Counted from the first letter of the stretch, positions 1-9,546 are shown. The stretch is 64,000 bases of DNA from an uncultured Burkholderiales bacterium (GCA_946480465.1 CAMLJY010000002.1:1-64000); one strand, 5' to 3'. Numbers and translations are program-made. The notes: generated by a model not told the origin, from the sequence alone.

Positions 1-2
1 GC

Positions 3-911
3 CACGGCCGCGATGCCTACCTTTGGAACGTGGCCTGCGACTTCGTCATCAACGATTGGCTGGTGGGCATGAACGTCGGCATCCCGCCCGAGGTCGGCCT
101 GCTGTTCGACGAGGAACTGCGCGGCTGGTCGGCGGACGACATCTACCTGCGCCTGGCGGCGGATCTGCGCGTGCGGCGCCGGCTCAGTACGCTGCGCGGC
201 GCGGACGTGGACATGCTGGACGAGCGGCCGGGCCGCTTCTTCACCGACCGCGAGGAGTTCTGCCGCCGCGCGTTGCTGCAAGGCCTGGACTTCCACCAGC
301 AGGCCGGCCGGGGCCTGCTGCCGGCCGGGCTGGTGGAAGCCATCCGCACGCTGAACCAGCCGCCGATCCCGTGGCAGGCGAAGTTGGCGGAATGGATCCG
401 CGAGCGCTTTCCGCTGACCGAACGGCGGCGCAGCTGGGCTCGGCCTTCGCGGCGGCAGGCGGCGACGCCGGAAACGCCGCGGCCGCGCTTCATCGAACCC
501 GAGGACGAACGCGTGACGCGTACTTTCGGTGTCATCATCGACAGCAGCGGTTCGATGGCGCGCGACGATCTTGGCAAGGCGCTGGGCGCGGTGGTGGCCT
601 ATTCGCAGGCGCAGGGGGTGAAGGAGGTGCGCCTCGTGTACTGCGATGCGCAGCCCTACGACGAAGGCTTCGTCCCGGTGGAGGCGCTGGCCTCGCGCGT
701 GCAGGTGCGCGGGCGCGGCGGCACGATGCTGCAGCCGGCGGTGAACCTGCTGCAGGGCCGCGCGGACTTTCCGAGGGACTGCCCGATCCTGATCATCACC
801 GACGGCCTGTGCGAGGACGACCTGCGGGTGCAGCGCGACCACGCCTTCCTGCTCAGCCCCGGCAGGCACCTGCCGTTCCCGACGCGGCAGCCGGTATTCC
901 GGATGAGCTGA
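3..911 (+). CDS. vWA domain / DUF2201-type metallopeptidase-like protein (5' partial)
   Basis: The frame is open to the left edge, so the start lies outside the window; 302 codons are visible. The visible N-terminal part (H-G-R-D, then WN.A.DF.IN.WL and a P.....LFDEEL stretch) matches the putative metallopeptidase region of DUF2201-type proteins. After a charged linker, residues about 175-290 form a von Willebrand A fold with an intact MIDAS motif DSSGSM (about residue 180), a GRGGT loop and the strand ILIITDG. Family members often sit next to MoxR-type AAA ATPases and are thought to act in metal-dependent complex assembly. The MoxR partner, if present, would be left of the window. Downstream, rtcA follows after 39 nt in the same direction, so co-transcription is likely. 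The family call is good; the function is unknown. Confidence 0.8.
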   Translation, partial: HGRDAYLWNVACDFVINDWLVGMNVGIPPEVGLLFDEELRGWSADDIYLRLAADLRVRRRLSTLRGADVDMLDERPGRFFTDREEFCRRALLQGLDFHQQAGRGLLPAGLVEAIRTLNQPPIPWQAKLAEWIRERFPLTERRRSWARPSRRQAATPETPRPRFIEPEDERVTRTFGVIIDSSGSMARDDLGKALGAVVAYSQAQGVKEVRLVYCDAQPYDEGFVPVEALASRVQVRGRGGTMLQPAVNLLQGRADFPRDCPILIITDGLCEDDLRVQRDHAFLLSPGRHLPFPTRQPVFRMS

Positions 912-950
912 GCGACGACTGACGACAACGAACGACGAACAACAACAAGC

Positions 951-2012
951 ATGAACTCGATGAACGACATGATCGAACTGGATGGCGCTGCCGGCGAGGG
1001 CGGGGGCCAGATCCTGCGCACCGGCCTGGCCCTGGCGATGTGCACCGGCCGGCCGCTGCGCATCACGCGCATCCGCGCCAACCGGCCCAAGCCGGGCCTG
1101 ATGCGGCAGCACCTGGCCTGCGTGCTGGCGGCGCAGGCCATCTGCGAAGCGCGGGTGACGGGTGCCGAGCTCGGCTCGGCCACGCTGGACTTCACGCCCG
1201 GCCCGGTGCATGCCGGCGAGCACCGCTTTGCCGTCGGCACGGCGGGCAGCTGCACGCTGGTGCTGCAGACCGTGCTGCCGCCGCTGATGTGCGCGGCCGC
1301 GCCGAGCCGCCTGACGCTTTGCGGCGGCACGCACAACCCGATGGCGCCGCCCTTCCACTTCATCCAGCGCTGCTTCGCGCCGCTGCTGCGCCGGCTGGGC
1401 GTGGGGCTGGACCTGACCTTGCGCCAGCACGGCTTCTACCCGGCCGGTGGCGGCGAGTTCGAGGCCCGGGTCTCGCCGGCGGAGCGCCTGCAGCCCTTCG
1501 ACCTGCTGCAGCGCGGGGCGCTGCGCCGTGAGTGGGCCGAGGCGCTGGCGCCGGCGCTGCCGCGCTCGGTGGCGTCGCGGGAGCTGGCGGCCGTGGGCGC
1601 GGCGCTGGGCTGGTCGCACGAACAGCTGCTGACCCCGCCGGTGCGCCAGAACGAAGGCCCCGGCAATGCGCTGATGGCGACGCTGGAGCACGAGCAGGTC
1701 ACGGAACTGGTGACCAGCTTCGGCGAGAAGGGCGTCAGCGCCGAGCGCGTGGCCGCAGGCCTCGTCGAGGAGCTGCGCAGCTACCGGGCGAGCGACGGCG
1801 CGCTCGGACCGCACCTGGCGGACCAGTGGATGCTGCCGCTGGCCTTGGCAGTTAGCGAGTCCGGCATGCCGGCTGCCTACACCTGCAGCGAACTGACGCT
1901 GCATGCGCGCACCAACCTGGCGGTGATCGAGCGCTTCCTGCCGCTGCGCTGCGCGGCGCAGGCCTCGGGCCAGTCCTGGCGCATCGAGATCACCCGGCAC
2001 GGCGCGCGCTGA
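951..2012 (+). CDS. rtcA: RNA 3'-terminal phosphate cyclase
   Basis: RtcA converts RNA 3'-phosphate ends to 2',3'-cyclic phosphates using ATP through a covalent RtcA-AMP intermediate. The 353-residue length fits the family (about 340). The N-terminal EGGGQILRT motif, the NRPKPGL and HLACV segments and the C-terminal LHARTNLAVIERFLP stretch are all present. The His in that last motif (about residue 318) corresponds to the nucleophile that becomes adenylylated. In-frame ATGs also occur at 960 and 969 (MIELDG), and 969 would match most homologues, so the exact start is uncertain. It lies 39 nt behind the vWA/metallopeptidase gene. No rtcB ligase or rtcR activator is visible in the window; they could lie further left. 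Confidence 0.95.
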   Translation: MNSMNDMIELDGAAGEGGGQILRTGLALAMCTGRPLRITRIRANRPKPGLMRQHLACVLAAQAICEARVTGAELGSATLDFTPGPVHAGEHRFAVGTAGSCTLVLQTVLPPLMCAAAPSRLTLCGGTHNPMAPPFHFIQRCFAPLLRRLGVGLDLTLRQHGFYPAGGGEFEARVSPAERLQPFDLLQRGALRREWAEALAPALPRSVASRELAAVGAALGWSHEQLLTPPVRQNEGPGNALMATLEHEQVTELVTSFGEKGVSAERVAAGLVEELRSYRASDGALGPHLADQWMLPLALAVSESGMPAAYTCSELTLHARTNLAVIERFLPLRCAAQASGQSWRIEITRHGAR

Positions 2013-2013
2013 A

Positions 2014-2036
2014 GCCCCGGCCCGGCTGGCCGGGGC
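2014..2036 (+). terminator. hairpin after rtcA
   Basis: A perfect 9-bp stem (GCCCCGGCC / GGCCGGGGC) with a 5-nt loop begins 2 nt after the rtcA stop. A second small hairpin (TGCCGC / GCGGCA) follows at 2045-2059. There is no T-tract, so it may act as an mRNA 3'-end stabiliser or a weak terminator. Confidence 0.4.
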
Positions 2037-2202
2037 ACCCCTCCATGCCGCCGGGCGGCAGTGGCGTGTTGCGGCGCCCCGTGGTTCCGTTACGCCGCGC
2101 GGGTTGCGCAATTGCCCGTTTACCCGGCGTGACGTTCCATGCGGTATTTCCACGCACCGCGCCGAGGGCTGGCGCATCGACAATGCGGGCCGTGCGACCG
2201 CA

Positions 2203-3783
2203 ATGCCGATGGACTCTGTCGTAGCCAACCCCTCATCCGGCCGCGACAGCGGCACCTCGTCGACGTTGTTCGACCTGCTGCCGGTCGGCGCCTACCGATC
2301 GACGCCGCAGGGCAGGATGCTGCGCGCCAACGCGGCCCTGGTGCGCTTCAACGGCTATGGCAGCGAGCAGGAGCTGCTGGAGCGCTGCACCGACGTGGCC
2401 CGCGAGTGGTACGTCGACCCGAACCAGCGCGCCCGCTTCGTCGAGCTGCTGGAGCGCGACGGGCAGCTGACCGGCTTCGTCTCCGAGGTGGTGCGCCACC
2501 GCACGCGGGAGCGCGTCTGGGTCACCGAGAACGCGCACGTGGTGCGCGATGCACAGGGTGAGGTGCTGTACTACGAAGGCACGATCGAGGAGATCACGGA
2601 CCGGGTGCGCGCGCAGGCGGCCCTGCAGCGCAGCGAGGCGCACCTGCGGCTGATCACCAACCAGCTGCCGGGCATGGTGTTCCGGGTGCGCTACACGCCG
2701 CAGGGGCAGCGGGTGTTCGACTTCGTCAGCGAGGGCTCGCGCAGCCTCTTCGGCCTGGAGCCGCAGCAGCTGATGCAGGACAGCACGCTGCTGGAGGCGC
2801 TGCGCCACCCCGAGGATCGCGAACGCGTCGCCGAGGCCATCCGCGGTAGCGTGCGGGAGGCGCAGCCGCTGACGATCGAATTCCGCATCCTGCTGCCCGA
2901 GCCTGGGGGCCCGCACCTGAAATGGCTGCAGGTCACCTCGGCCCCGGTCGGTTCTCAGGAGGCGGGCAGCGTGCGCATCGGCGTGATGATCGACATCACC
3001 GCGCAGAGGCAGGCGGCCGAGCTGCGCGCGGAGCGTGACCGCGCGGCATCGGCCGACCAGGCGAAGACGCAGCTGCTGTCGCGCGTGAGCCATGAGCTGC
3101 GCACGCCGCTGAACGCGGTGCTCGGTTTCGGCCAGTTGCTCGACAGCGACGCCGATCTCGCGCCGCGGCACCGCAGCTGGATCCGCCAGATCCTGGCCAG
3201 CGGCCAGCACCTGCTGGAGCTGGTGGACGACGTGCTGGACTTGTCGAGTGCGCAGGCGGGCCAGCTGAACCTGTCGCTGACCGCGGTGGCCTTGCAGCCG
3301 GTGATCGCCGAGGCCTGGGCCATGCTGGACATCGCCCGCACCGGTGCACCGGCGCGTCCGGCCGGGCTGCGCTTCGTCGACGACACCGCAGCCGCGCCGC
3401 CGCTGTGGGTGCATGCCGACCCGCGGCGGCTGAAGCAGGTGCTGAGCAACCTGTTCTCCAACGCGATCAAGTACAACCGCGCCGGCGGCGAGGTGAGGGT
3501 CAGCGCGCAGGTGCTGCCCGAAGGCTTCGTCGAACTGTGCGTGGCCGACACCGGCCGCGGCATGACGGCCGATCAGCTGCTGCGGCTGTTCCAGCCCTTC
3601 GAGCGCCTGGGGGCGCAGCACACCAACGTGCAGGGCACCGGCCTGGGACTGGCCTTGTGCAAGCAGCTGGCGGAGGCGATGGGCGGGCGCATCGACGCGC
3701 GCAGCCAACCCGGCGTGGGCAGCGTTTTCGCGGTGCGGCTGCAGGCCTGGGGGTCGGTGCCGCGCAGCGAGTCTGCGCGCTGA
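2203..3783 (+). CDS. PAS-domain sensor histidine kinase
   Basis: A soluble-looking histidine kinase of about 526 residues with no transmembrane segment. Two PAS domains come first (about residues 20-140 and 145-270, the first ending in YYEGTIEEITD). A HisKA domain follows with the phospho-acceptor His in [18 protein letters not shown] (about residue 297). The HATPase_c domain has an N-box (NLFSNAIKY, about 416-424), a G1 box DTGRGM and a G2 box GTGLGLAL. The protein ends after the ATPase domain with no receiver, so it should pass phosphate to a separate response regulator, which is not in the window. The frame is open upstream to a TTG at 2104, but the ATG at 2203 (MPMDSVV) fits the start of the conserved sequence better. 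The ligand is unknown. Confidence 0.88.
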   Translation: MPMDSVVANPSSGRDSGTSSTLFDLLPVGAYRSTPQGRMLRANAALVRFNGYGSEQELLERCTDVAREWYVDPNQRARFVELLERDGQLTGFVSEVVRHRTRERVWVTENAHVVRDAQGEVLYYEGTIEEITDRVRAQAALQRSEAHLRLITNQLPGMVFRVRYTPQGQRVFDFVSEGSRSLFGLEPQQLMQDSTLLEALRHPEDRERVAEAIRGSVREAQPLTIEFRILLPEPGGPHLKWLQVTSAPVGSQEAGSVRIGVMIDITAQRQAAELRAERDRAASADQAKTQLLSRVSHELRTPLNAVLGFGQLLDSDADLAPRHRSWIRQILASGQHLLELVDDVLDLSSAQAGQLNLSLTAVALQPVIAEAWAMLDIARTGAPARPAGLRFVDDTAAAPPLWVHADPRRLKQVLSNLFSNAIKYNRAGGEVRVSAQVLPEGFVELCVADTGRGMTADQLLRLFQPFERLGAQHTNVQGTGLGLALCKQLAEAMGGRIDARSQPGVGSVFAVRLQAWGSVPRSESAR

Positions 3784-3791
3784 CGAGGACG

Positions 3792-3852
3792 CCGCGCCGG
3801 CGGCGCGGGGCGCTGTCGAGAATGCTGTGGCCCGTCGCCTTCGGCGGACGGG
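3792..3852. terminator. hairpins in the convergent gap
   Basis: Two GC-rich hairpins lie between the convergent kinase and chemotaxis genes. One is CCGCGCC-GGC-GGCGCGG (3792-3808). The other is CCCGTCGCC/GGCGGACGGG with one bulge (3831-3852). Neither has a T-tract, so a role as bidirectional terminator is only plausible. Confidence 0.35.
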
Positions 3853-3874
3853 CGCCCGCGGCCTCGGGCCGTCG

Positions 3875-5425
3875 TCAGTGGATGCGGAACGAGCTGACGG
3901 CGGTCGCCAGCTTGTTCGCCTGTTCCTTCAGCGAATCGGCCGCGGCGGCGGACTGCTCGACCAGTGCGGCGTTCTGCTGCGTCATCTGGTCGAGCTGGGT
4001 CACGGTGCCGTTCACTTCGCCGATGCCGGCCGACTGCTCGGTCACCGCGGCGGTGATCTCGCTGATGGTGTCGCACACGCGCTTCACGCTGGCGACGATG
4101 TCGGTCATCGTGCTGCCCGCGTCTTGCACCAGACGCGAGCCGGCATCGACCCGTTCGACGCTGGTGCTGATGAGGCTCTTGATCTCGCGCGCGGCCTCGG
4201 CGCTGCGCTGGGCCAGCGAACGCACCTCGCCGGCGACGACCGCGAAGCCGCGGCCCTGTTCGCCGGCGCGTGCGGCTTCCACCGCGGCGTTCAGCGCCAG
4301 GATGTTGGTCTGGAACGCGATGCCGTCGATCACGCCGATGATGTCGGAGATCTTCTTCGAGCTGGCGTGGATCTCGTCCATCGTCGAGACCACTTGCGAC
4401 ACCACCGCGCCGCCGCGGGCGGCGACCTCGGCGGCCGAGCTGGCGAGCTGGTTCGCCGTGTGGGCCGATTCGGCGGAGTGGCGCACGTTGCCGCTCAGGT
4501 GGTCGATGGCGCTGGCGGCCTGCTGCAGGTTGGAGGCGGCTTGCTCGGTGCGCTGGCTGAGGTCGAGGTTGCCGGTTGCGACCTCGCTGGAAGCGGTCTG
4601 GATGCTGTCGGCGCTGGCGCGCACCTCGCCGACGATGCGGCGCAGCGCATCGGTCATGCGCTTGAGCGACTGCAGCGTCTGCGCCGCTTCGTCGCTGCCT
4701 TGCACGCTCACTTCACGCGTCAGGTCGCCGTTCGCGATGTGGGTGGCCAGGGCCTGCGCTTCGGCCAGCGGCTTGACGATCGAGCGGCTGACGGCAAACG
4801 CCACCAGCACGCCGACGCCGACCGCGCCCGCGACGACGATGGCCAGCACGCCGCCGACCGCCCGCACCAGGTTGGACACCCCGGCCTCGATGGCGGTGCT
4901 GACCTCGTCGACGTTCTTCTGGTTGGCGGCGAAGGCCATCTCCAGCGCGCTGAAGGCGGCGTTGACCGGACCCAGCGCGGCCGTGGCTTCCTTGGCATCT
5001 GGAAAGCGCGCGCCGGACAGGTCCTTGTAGAAGCCCTCGAAGGCGCTGCGGTAGGCCTCGATCTGCTTGCCGATCATGTCGACGCCTTCGATCTGCTTGG
5101 GCGTGCTCATGTTGCCGCGCACCACCTGCAGCTCCTTCTGGCTTTCCTTCAGCGCCGCATCCCAGCTCTTCTTGTGCTCGGCGATCGCGGTGTTGTCCAG
5201 GTTGTTCGCCACCATCGACTGCTCCGCGACGCGGGCGCGCAGCATGGCGCGGATCGCCAGGTCGGCGTGGCCCTGCAGCGGCAGCACCTGGCCCGTCAGC
5301 AGGCTCAGGCTTTGGCGGGCGCTGTGCACGCCGAAGCCGCCGGCAGCGGCCACCGCGAGCAGCAGCAGGATCACCAGGCCGAACGCGGCGAACAGGCGAT
5401 TGCGAATGGACAACTGGGTCAGCAT
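3875..5425 (-). CDS. methyl-accepting chemotaxis protein
   Basis: A transmembrane chemoreceptor of 516 residues. TM1 is near residues 10-30 ([17 protein letters not shown]). A roughly 150-residue periplasmic four-helix-bundle sensor follows, then TM2 (about 190-210), a HAMP domain and a long cytoplasmic coiled coil. The tip carries the highly conserved [20 protein letters not shown] hairpin that contacts CheA and CheW. The C-terminus ends SSFRIH without a CheR/CheB-binding pentapeptide. The frame runs further upstream, but the ATG at 5425 ([11 protein letters not shown]) has a textbook GGAGG six bases ahead and starts just before TM1, so it is preferred. It stands alone, with a sigma-28-like promoter upstream (5480-5506). 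The ligand is unknown; the neighbouring amino-acid transporter genes give only a weak hint. Confidence 0.93.
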   Translation of the reverse strand: MLTQLSIRNRLFAAFGLVILLLLAVAAAGGFGVHSARQSLSLLTGQVLPLQGHADLAIRAMLRARVAEQSMVANNLDNTAIAEHKKSWDAALKESQKELQVVRGNMSTPKQIEGVDMIGKQIEAYRSAFEGFYKDLSGARFPDAKEATAALGPVNAAFSALEMAFAANQKNVDEVSTAIEAGVSNLVRAVGGVLAIVVAGAVGVGVLVAFAVSRSIVKPLAEAQALATHIANGDLTREVSVQGSDEAAQTLQSLKRMTDALRRIVGEVRASADSIQTASSEVATGNLDLSQRTEQAASNLQQAASAIDHLSGNVRHSAESAHTANQLASSAAEVAARGGAVVSQVVSTMDEIHASSKKISDIIGVIDGIAFQTNILALNAAVEAARAGEQGRGFAVVAGEVRSLAQRSAEAAREIKSLISTSVERVDAGSRLVQDAGSTMTDIVASVKRVCDTISEITAAVTEQSAGIGEVNGTVTQLDQMTQQNAALVEQSAAAADSLKEQANKLATAVSSFRIH

Positions 5426-5479
5426 GAGAGCCTCCGGCAAGAGCGAACGCAGCACAACGGCAGCTGCGCCGATCCTGCG

Positions 5480-5506
5480 TCTTCGGCGGCTCTCGGAAAT
5501 CCTTGA
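5480..5506 (-). promoter_or_regulatory. sigma-28 (FliA)-type promoter for the chemoreceptor
   Basis: On the minus strand TCAA, exactly 15 nt, then GCCGAAGA matches the flagellar sigma-28 layout (TAAA/TCAA - N15 - GCCGATAA) with six of eight -10 bases. It lies about 55 nt before the ATG, which would place the gene in the flagellar/chemotaxis regulon. Confidence 0.5.
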
Positions 5507-5611
5507 GGAACAGGGGGAATTGGCGCCAGTTTTTCCCGATTTGGCGGCGGCGGCCACCGGGAACCCCGGCTTGGTGCGCCGGCGCCCGCAAAGGGGCGCC
5601 GCGCCCCGGCG

Positions 5612-6070
5612 TCAGGCCGAGTGGCCTGCGCGCAGCACCAGCACCGAGCAGCCGACCTTGCGGGCGACGTGGTACGTGGTGCCGCCGAACAGCGTGCGGG
5701 CGAGGCTGGTCTTGCCGTGCGAGCCCAGCACCACCAGGTCGGCCTTCCAGGTGTGGGCGGCGGCCAGGATGGCCTCGGCCGGCTTGCCCAGTTCGAGCAC
5801 GGTGTGCACTTCCTGCCAGCCATCGCGGTGCGCCGCGGCCAGGGTCTGCAGCTGCCGCTGCAGCTCGGCGGTTTGCGCGTTCACGACCTGGCCGCGCAGG
5901 TCGGCATAGTCGCTCAGGTCCTCGGCGGCTTCGGCGGCATGGACCAGGACCAGCGTGGCGGCCGGATCGGCGAAGCGTTGGTGCGCCAGCTGCAGCGCGC
6001 CGAGCGAGTCGGTGGAGAAATCGATGCCGACCAGCACGCGCTGGAAGGACGCAGGAGAGTTCGAGGTCAT
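5612..6070 (-). CDS. universal stress protein (UspA family)
   Basis: A single-domain UspA-fold protein of 152 residues. It opens with the strand FQRVLVGIDFS and has the D of the nucleotide pocket. It closes with the family's ATP-binding signature VVLGSHGKTSLARTLFGGTTYHVARKVGCSVLVLR (G-2X-G-9X-G-S/T type). That predicts an ATP-binding member, probably dimeric and cytoplasmic. The ATG at 6070 is preceded by GGGAG. The frame upstream overlaps gltL in another reading frame and is not used. It lies 68 nt downstream of gltL in the same direction, so it may be co-transcribed from the glt operon. Confidence 0.92.
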   Translation of the reverse strand: MTSNSPASFQRVLVGIDFSTDSLGALQLAHQRFADPAATLVLVHAAEAAEDLSDYADLRGQVVNAQTAELQRQLQTLAAAHRDGWQEVHTVLELGKPAEAILAAAHTWKADLVVLGSHGKTSLARTLFGGTTYHVARKVGCSVLVLRAGHSA

Positions 6071-6138
6071 GGCGGACTCCCGGTTGACCACGGAGAAAGC
6101 GGGATGGGGCTGCGCCGCCGGCGGGCGGCGCAGCGGCA

Positions 6139-6873
6139 TCAGTGCTGCAGGATCTTGGAGAGGAAGTCCTTCGCGCGCGGCGAGCGGGCGTCGGGGTTGC
6201 CGAAGAACTCGTCCCTGCGGCAATCCTCGACGATCTTGCCCGCGTCCATGAAGATCACCCGGTGGCTGACCTTCTTCGCGAAGCCCATCTCGTGGGTCAC
6301 GCACATCATGGTCATGCCTTCGTTGGCGAGCTGCACCATCACGTCCAGCACCTCGCCGACCATCTCGGGGTCGAGCGCGGAGGTGGGCTCGTCGAACAGC
6401 ATCACGATCGGGTCCATCGACAGCGCCCGCGCGATCGCGACGCGCTGCTGCTGGCCGCCGGAGAGCTGGCCGGGGAACTTGTCCTTGTGCGCCATCAGGC
6501 CCACGCGGTCCAGCATCTTCAGGCCCCGGGTCTTGGCCTCGGCCGCGCTGCGGCCCAGCACCTTGACCTGCGCGATCGTCAGGTTCTCGGTGACGGAGAG
6601 GTGCGGGAACAGCTCGAAATGCTGGAACACCATGCCCACCCGCGAGCGCAGTTTGGGCAGGTTGGTCTTGGGGTCGGCAATCGAGACGCCGTCGACGACG
6701 ATGTCGCCCTTCTGGAAGGGCTCCAGCGCATTGACGGTCTTGATGAGCGTGGACTTGCCCGAGCCCGACGGGCCGCAGACGACGACGACCTCGCCCTTCT
6801 TGATGCTGGTGGTGCAGTCGGTCAGCACCTGGAAGCTGCCGTACCACTTGCTGACGTTCTTGATGTCGATCAT
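6139..6873 (-). CDS. gltL: glutamate/aspartate ABC transporter ATP-binding protein
   Basis: The ATPase of a polar amino-acid importer, 244 residues, typical length. It has Walker [10 protein letters not shown] (about 33-41), a Q-loop ([12 protein letters not shown]), the ABC signature [15 protein letters not shown], Walker [13 protein letters not shown] and an H-loop (VTHEMGF). All catalytic residues look intact. It is the last gene of gltIJKL, starting 17 nt after the gltK stop, and should pair with the GltJ/GltK permeases on the cytoplasmic face. The substrate assignment rests on the whole operon resembling the glutamate/aspartate system. Confidence 0.95.
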   Translation of the reverse strand: MIDIKNVSKWYGSFQVLTDCTTSIKKGEVVVVCGPSGSGKSTLIKTVNALEPFQKGDIVVDGVSIADPKTNLPKLRSRVGMVFQHFELFPHLSVTENLTIAQVKVLGRSAAEAKTRGLKMLDRVGLMAHKDKFPGQLSGGQQQRVAIARALSMDPIVMLFDEPTSALDPEMVGEVLDVMVQLANEGMTMMCVTHEMGFAKKVSHRVIFMDAGKIVEDCRRDEFFGNPDARSPRAKDFLSKILQH

Positions 6874-6890
6874 GACGACGGCTCCTGGGC

Positions 6891-7556
6891 TTATCGGATG
6901 ATTTGGATCTTCTTCTGCAGGCGCCGGACCAGCATGGACAGGCTGAAGCAGATGACGAAATAGACGACCGCGGCGACGAGGTAGGTCTCGATCGGGCGGT
7001 TGAAGTTCTTGCCGGCGACCTCGAAGCCCTTCAGCAGGTCATAGGCGCCGATCGCGTAGACCAGCGAGGTGTCCTGGAACAGGATGATGGTCTGCGTCAG
7101 CAGCACGGGCAGCATGTTGCGGAAGGCCTGCGGCAGCACCACCAGCTGCATGCACTGGCGGTAGGTCATGCCCACCGCATAACCCGCGAAGACCTGGCCG
7201 CGCGGCACGCTCTGGATGCCGGCGCGCATGATCTCGGAGTAGTAGGCCGCCTCGAACACCGTGAAGGTGATGATGGCCGACAGCTCCGCCCCCATGGGCT
7301 GCCCGATGATCAGCGGGATCAGCAGGAAGAACCACAGGATCACCATCACCAGCGGCACGGAGCGCAGCGTGTTGACGTAGACCGTGGCCGGCAGCACCAG
7401 CCAGGACCGGCCGGACAGGCGCATCAGCGCCAGCAGCGTGCCCAGCGCGATGCCGCCGATCATCGCGATCAGCGTGAGCTGGATCGAGAAGATGAGGCCC
7501 TTGGCGACGAAGCTGGAGAGGACGCCCCAGGTGAGGAAACCAAAGTCGAGATTCAT
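6891..7556 (-). CDS. gltK: glutamate/aspartate ABC transporter permease
   Basis: A membrane permease of the HisMQ type, 221 residues, with five predicted membrane helices. It has the EAA cytoplasmic loop seen as [39 protein letters not shown], which docks to the ATPase. Its ATG lies one base after the gltJ stop codon, so translation is probably coupled. It forms the heterodimeric channel with GltJ. Confidence 0.95.
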   Translation of the reverse strand: MNLDFGFLTWGVLSSFVAKGLIFSIQLTLIAMIGGIALGTLLALMRLSGRSWLVLPATVYVNTLRSVPLVMVILWFFLLIPLIIGQPMGAELSAIITFTVFEAAYYSEIMRAGIQSVPRGQVFAGYAVGMTYRQCMQLVVLPQAFRNMLPVLLTQTIILFQDTSLVYAIGAYDLLKGFEVAGKNFNRPIETYLVAAVVYFVICFSLSMLVRRLQKKIQIIR

Positions 7557-7557
7557 G

Positions 7558-8304
7558 TCACTTGCCTCCGATCATGCCGGGCAGGCGGACCCGCCCTTCG
7601 ATGAAGGCCGCGATGCGGTTGACGGCGAAGGCCGAGATGAAATACAGCCCGGTGACCGCGAGGTAGATCTCGATCCCGCGAGAAGTCTCTTCCTGGGCCT
7701 GCATCGCGAACATCGTCAGTTCGGCGATCGAGACCGCGAAGGCGACCGACGAGTTCTTGACGATGTTCATCGACTCGCTGGTCAGCGGCGGGATCACGAT
7801 GCGGAAGGCCATCGGCAGCAGCACGTAGCGGTAGGTCTGCGGCAGCGTGAAGCCCATCGCCAGGCCGGCGTAGCGCTGGCCCTTGGGCAGCGCCAGGATG
7901 CCGGCCTTGACCTGTTCGGAAATGCGCGCGGAGGTGAAGAAGCCCAGTCCCAGCACGACGAGCAGGAAGCTGGGGACCGACTTCAACGGCGGGATCAGTG
8001 AGGGCAGCACGTGGTACCAGAGGAAGATCTGCACCAGCAGCGGCACGTTGCGGAACACCTCGGTCCAGGTGACGCCGATGCCCACCAGCAGCTTGCTCGG
8101 CGTGGTGCGCAGGATGCCCATCACCGAGCCGACGATCAGTGCCACGATCAGCGCCAGCAGCGCGACGCTGAGCGTCCAGCCCCAGGCCGACATCATCCAG
8201 CTGAGGTAAGTGACGTCGCCGCCGGTGCCGAAGCAGCCGCGCAATATCTCGCCGCTGGAGGTCTCCTTGCAGAAGACCTGCCATTCGAAGTCCCATGTGC
8301 TCAA
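7558..8304 (-). CDS. gltJ: glutamate/aspartate ABC transporter permease
   Basis: Second HisMQ-type permease, 248 residues from the chosen start. The EAA loop reads EQVKAGILALPKGQRYAGLAMGFTLPQTYRYVLLPMAFR. The frame is open to 8454, but no family member has that Arg-rich extension. A TTG at 8304 (M-STWDFEWQVF) has GGAGG spaced 6 nt upstream and matches the usual N-terminus. So this looks like a genuine non-ATG start. A 216-nt gap with a strong hairpin separates it from gltI, which would let the binding protein be made in excess of the permeases. Confidence 0.93.
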   Translation of the reverse strand: MSTWDFEWQVFCKETSSGEILRGCFGTGGDVTYLSWMMSAWGWTLSVALLALIVALIVGSVMGILRTTPSKLLVGIGVTWTEVFRNVPLLVQIFLWYHVLPSLIPPLKSVPSFLLVVLGLGFFTSARISEQVKAGILALPKGQRYAGLAMGFTLPQTYRYVLLPMAFRIVIPPLTSESMNIVKNSSVAFAVSIAELTMFAMQAQEETSRGIEIYLAVTGLYFISAFAVNRIAAFIEGRVRLPGMIGGK

Positions 8305-8400
8305 TGCGGCCTCCGGTCCATTTCTTTTGCTCAAGGGAACACCGGCCGTCGCGCGCCGGTGGCGGCGACGGGCGGGGTTCGCAGGAAGAGTTCGATCAGA

Positions 8401-8442
8401 AAAGACGAGCGGGCGCGCCGGCGGGCGCCGCCGCGCTCGTCT
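8401..8442 (-). terminator. attenuator-type terminator between gltI and gltJ
   Basis: On the minus strand a GC-rich stem with outer arms GACGAGCG / CGCTCGTC (8405-8412 with 8435-8442) and a largely paired interior is followed directly by TTTT. It lies between gltI and gltJ inside one operon. Partial termination here is the common way to express the binding protein more than the permease genes. Confidence 0.7.
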
Positions 8443-8520
8443 CAGGATATTCAAGCCCCAGGCCGGCCGGCCTCAGGGCTTACCTCAGGGCGGCGGAAGC
8501 CGCCGAGGCGGGAGGAGACC

Positions 8521-9429
8521 TTACTTCTTCGCGTAGTCTTCCATCGGCTTGTCGTTCGGGTTGGCCCAGGCGGCCTTGGTGTTCTCGTTCACCGGCATGC
8601 CGACCTTGGTGTTCGCCGGCGGGATGGGTTGCATGAACCACTTGTCCCACAGCTTGGCGATGTCGCCCGACTTCATCATGCCCTTGATGCTGTCGTCGAC
8701 GGCCTTCTTGAAGGCAGGGTCGTCCTTGCGGATCATGATGGCGATCGGCTCGACCGACAGCACCTCGCCGACGATCTTGAAGTCGGCCGGGTTCTTGGCC
8801 TTGGCGATGTTGCCGGCCAGGATGGCGCCGTCCATCACGAAGGCGTCGGCGCGGCCCGACTCGAGCAGCAGGAAGCTGTCGGCATGGTCCTTGCCGAACA
8901 CTTCCTCGAAGTTCACGTTGGCGCCGCGCTCATGCTTGCGCAGCGTCTGGACCGAGGTGGTGCCGGTGGTGGTGGCCACCTTCTTGCCGGCCAGCTGGCC
9001 GATCGAGTTGATGCCCGAGTTGGCCTTCACCGCGATGCGCACTTCCTCGACGAAGGTGGTGACCGCGAAGGCCACGTCCTTCTGGCGGGTGGCGTTGTTG
9101 GTGGTGGAGCCGCACTCGATGTCCACCGTGCCGTTCTGCACCAGCGGGATGCGGTTCTGCGAAGTGACCGGCTGGTACTTGATGTCCAGCTTGGCCAGGC
9201 CCAGCTGCTTCTGGATGTCGGCCAGCACGCGCTGGCAGATCTCGACGTGGTAGCCCACGTACTTGCCATCGCCCAGCGTGTAGGACAGGGCGCCCGACGA
9301 CTCGCGCACACCCATCGTGACGCTGCCGCTGCCCTTGATCTTCTTCAGCGTGTCGGTGGTTTGCGCCTGGGCCACGCCGGTGAGGGCGACGGTGGCGAAG
9401 GCGGCGAGGGCCAGCAAGGACTTCTTCAT
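8521..9429 (-). CDS. gltI: glutamate/aspartate ABC transporter periplasmic binding protein
   Basis: A family 3 solute-binding protein, 302 residues. A Sec signal peptide is clear (MKKSLLALAAFATVALTG..AQA). The mature part has GVRESSGALSY, YHVEICQRVLADIQ, DIECGSTTNN and WFMQPIPP, all characteristic of the GltI branch that binds glutamate/aspartate. The ATG follows GGAGA. It is the first gene of gltI-J-K-L, which encodes binding protein, two permeases and ATPase in that order. Confidence 0.95.
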   Translation of the reverse strand: MKKSLLALAAFATVALTGVAQAQTTDTLKKIKGSGSVTMGVRESSGALSYTLGDGKYVGYHVEICQRVLADIQKQLGLAKLDIKYQPVTSQNRIPLVQNGTVDIECGSTTNNATRQKDVAFAVTTFVEEVRIAVKANSGINSIGQLAGKKVATTTGTTSVQTLRKHERGANVNFEEVFGKDHADSFLLLESGRADAFVMDGAILAGNIAKAKNPADFKIVGEVLSVEPIAIMIRKDDPAFKKAVDDSIKGMMKSGDIAKLWDKWFMQPIPPANTKVGMPVNENTKAAWANPNDKPMEDYAKK

Positions 9430-9546
9430 GAAATCTCCAGAGGTGGTGTCAATGACAGGAAAGCAACGGATTCTTGCTCCGGCGCGTCCTACGGGAAAGC
9501 CCGGGCTGCGCGGTGATCGCCCGGGGGATGGCCCCAGGCGGGGCGT

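Noticed and set aside
3405..5506. Long plus-strand frames across the chemoreceptor gene.
   Set aside because: Antisense to the chemoreceptor, whose conserved hairpin and HAMP are unambiguous.
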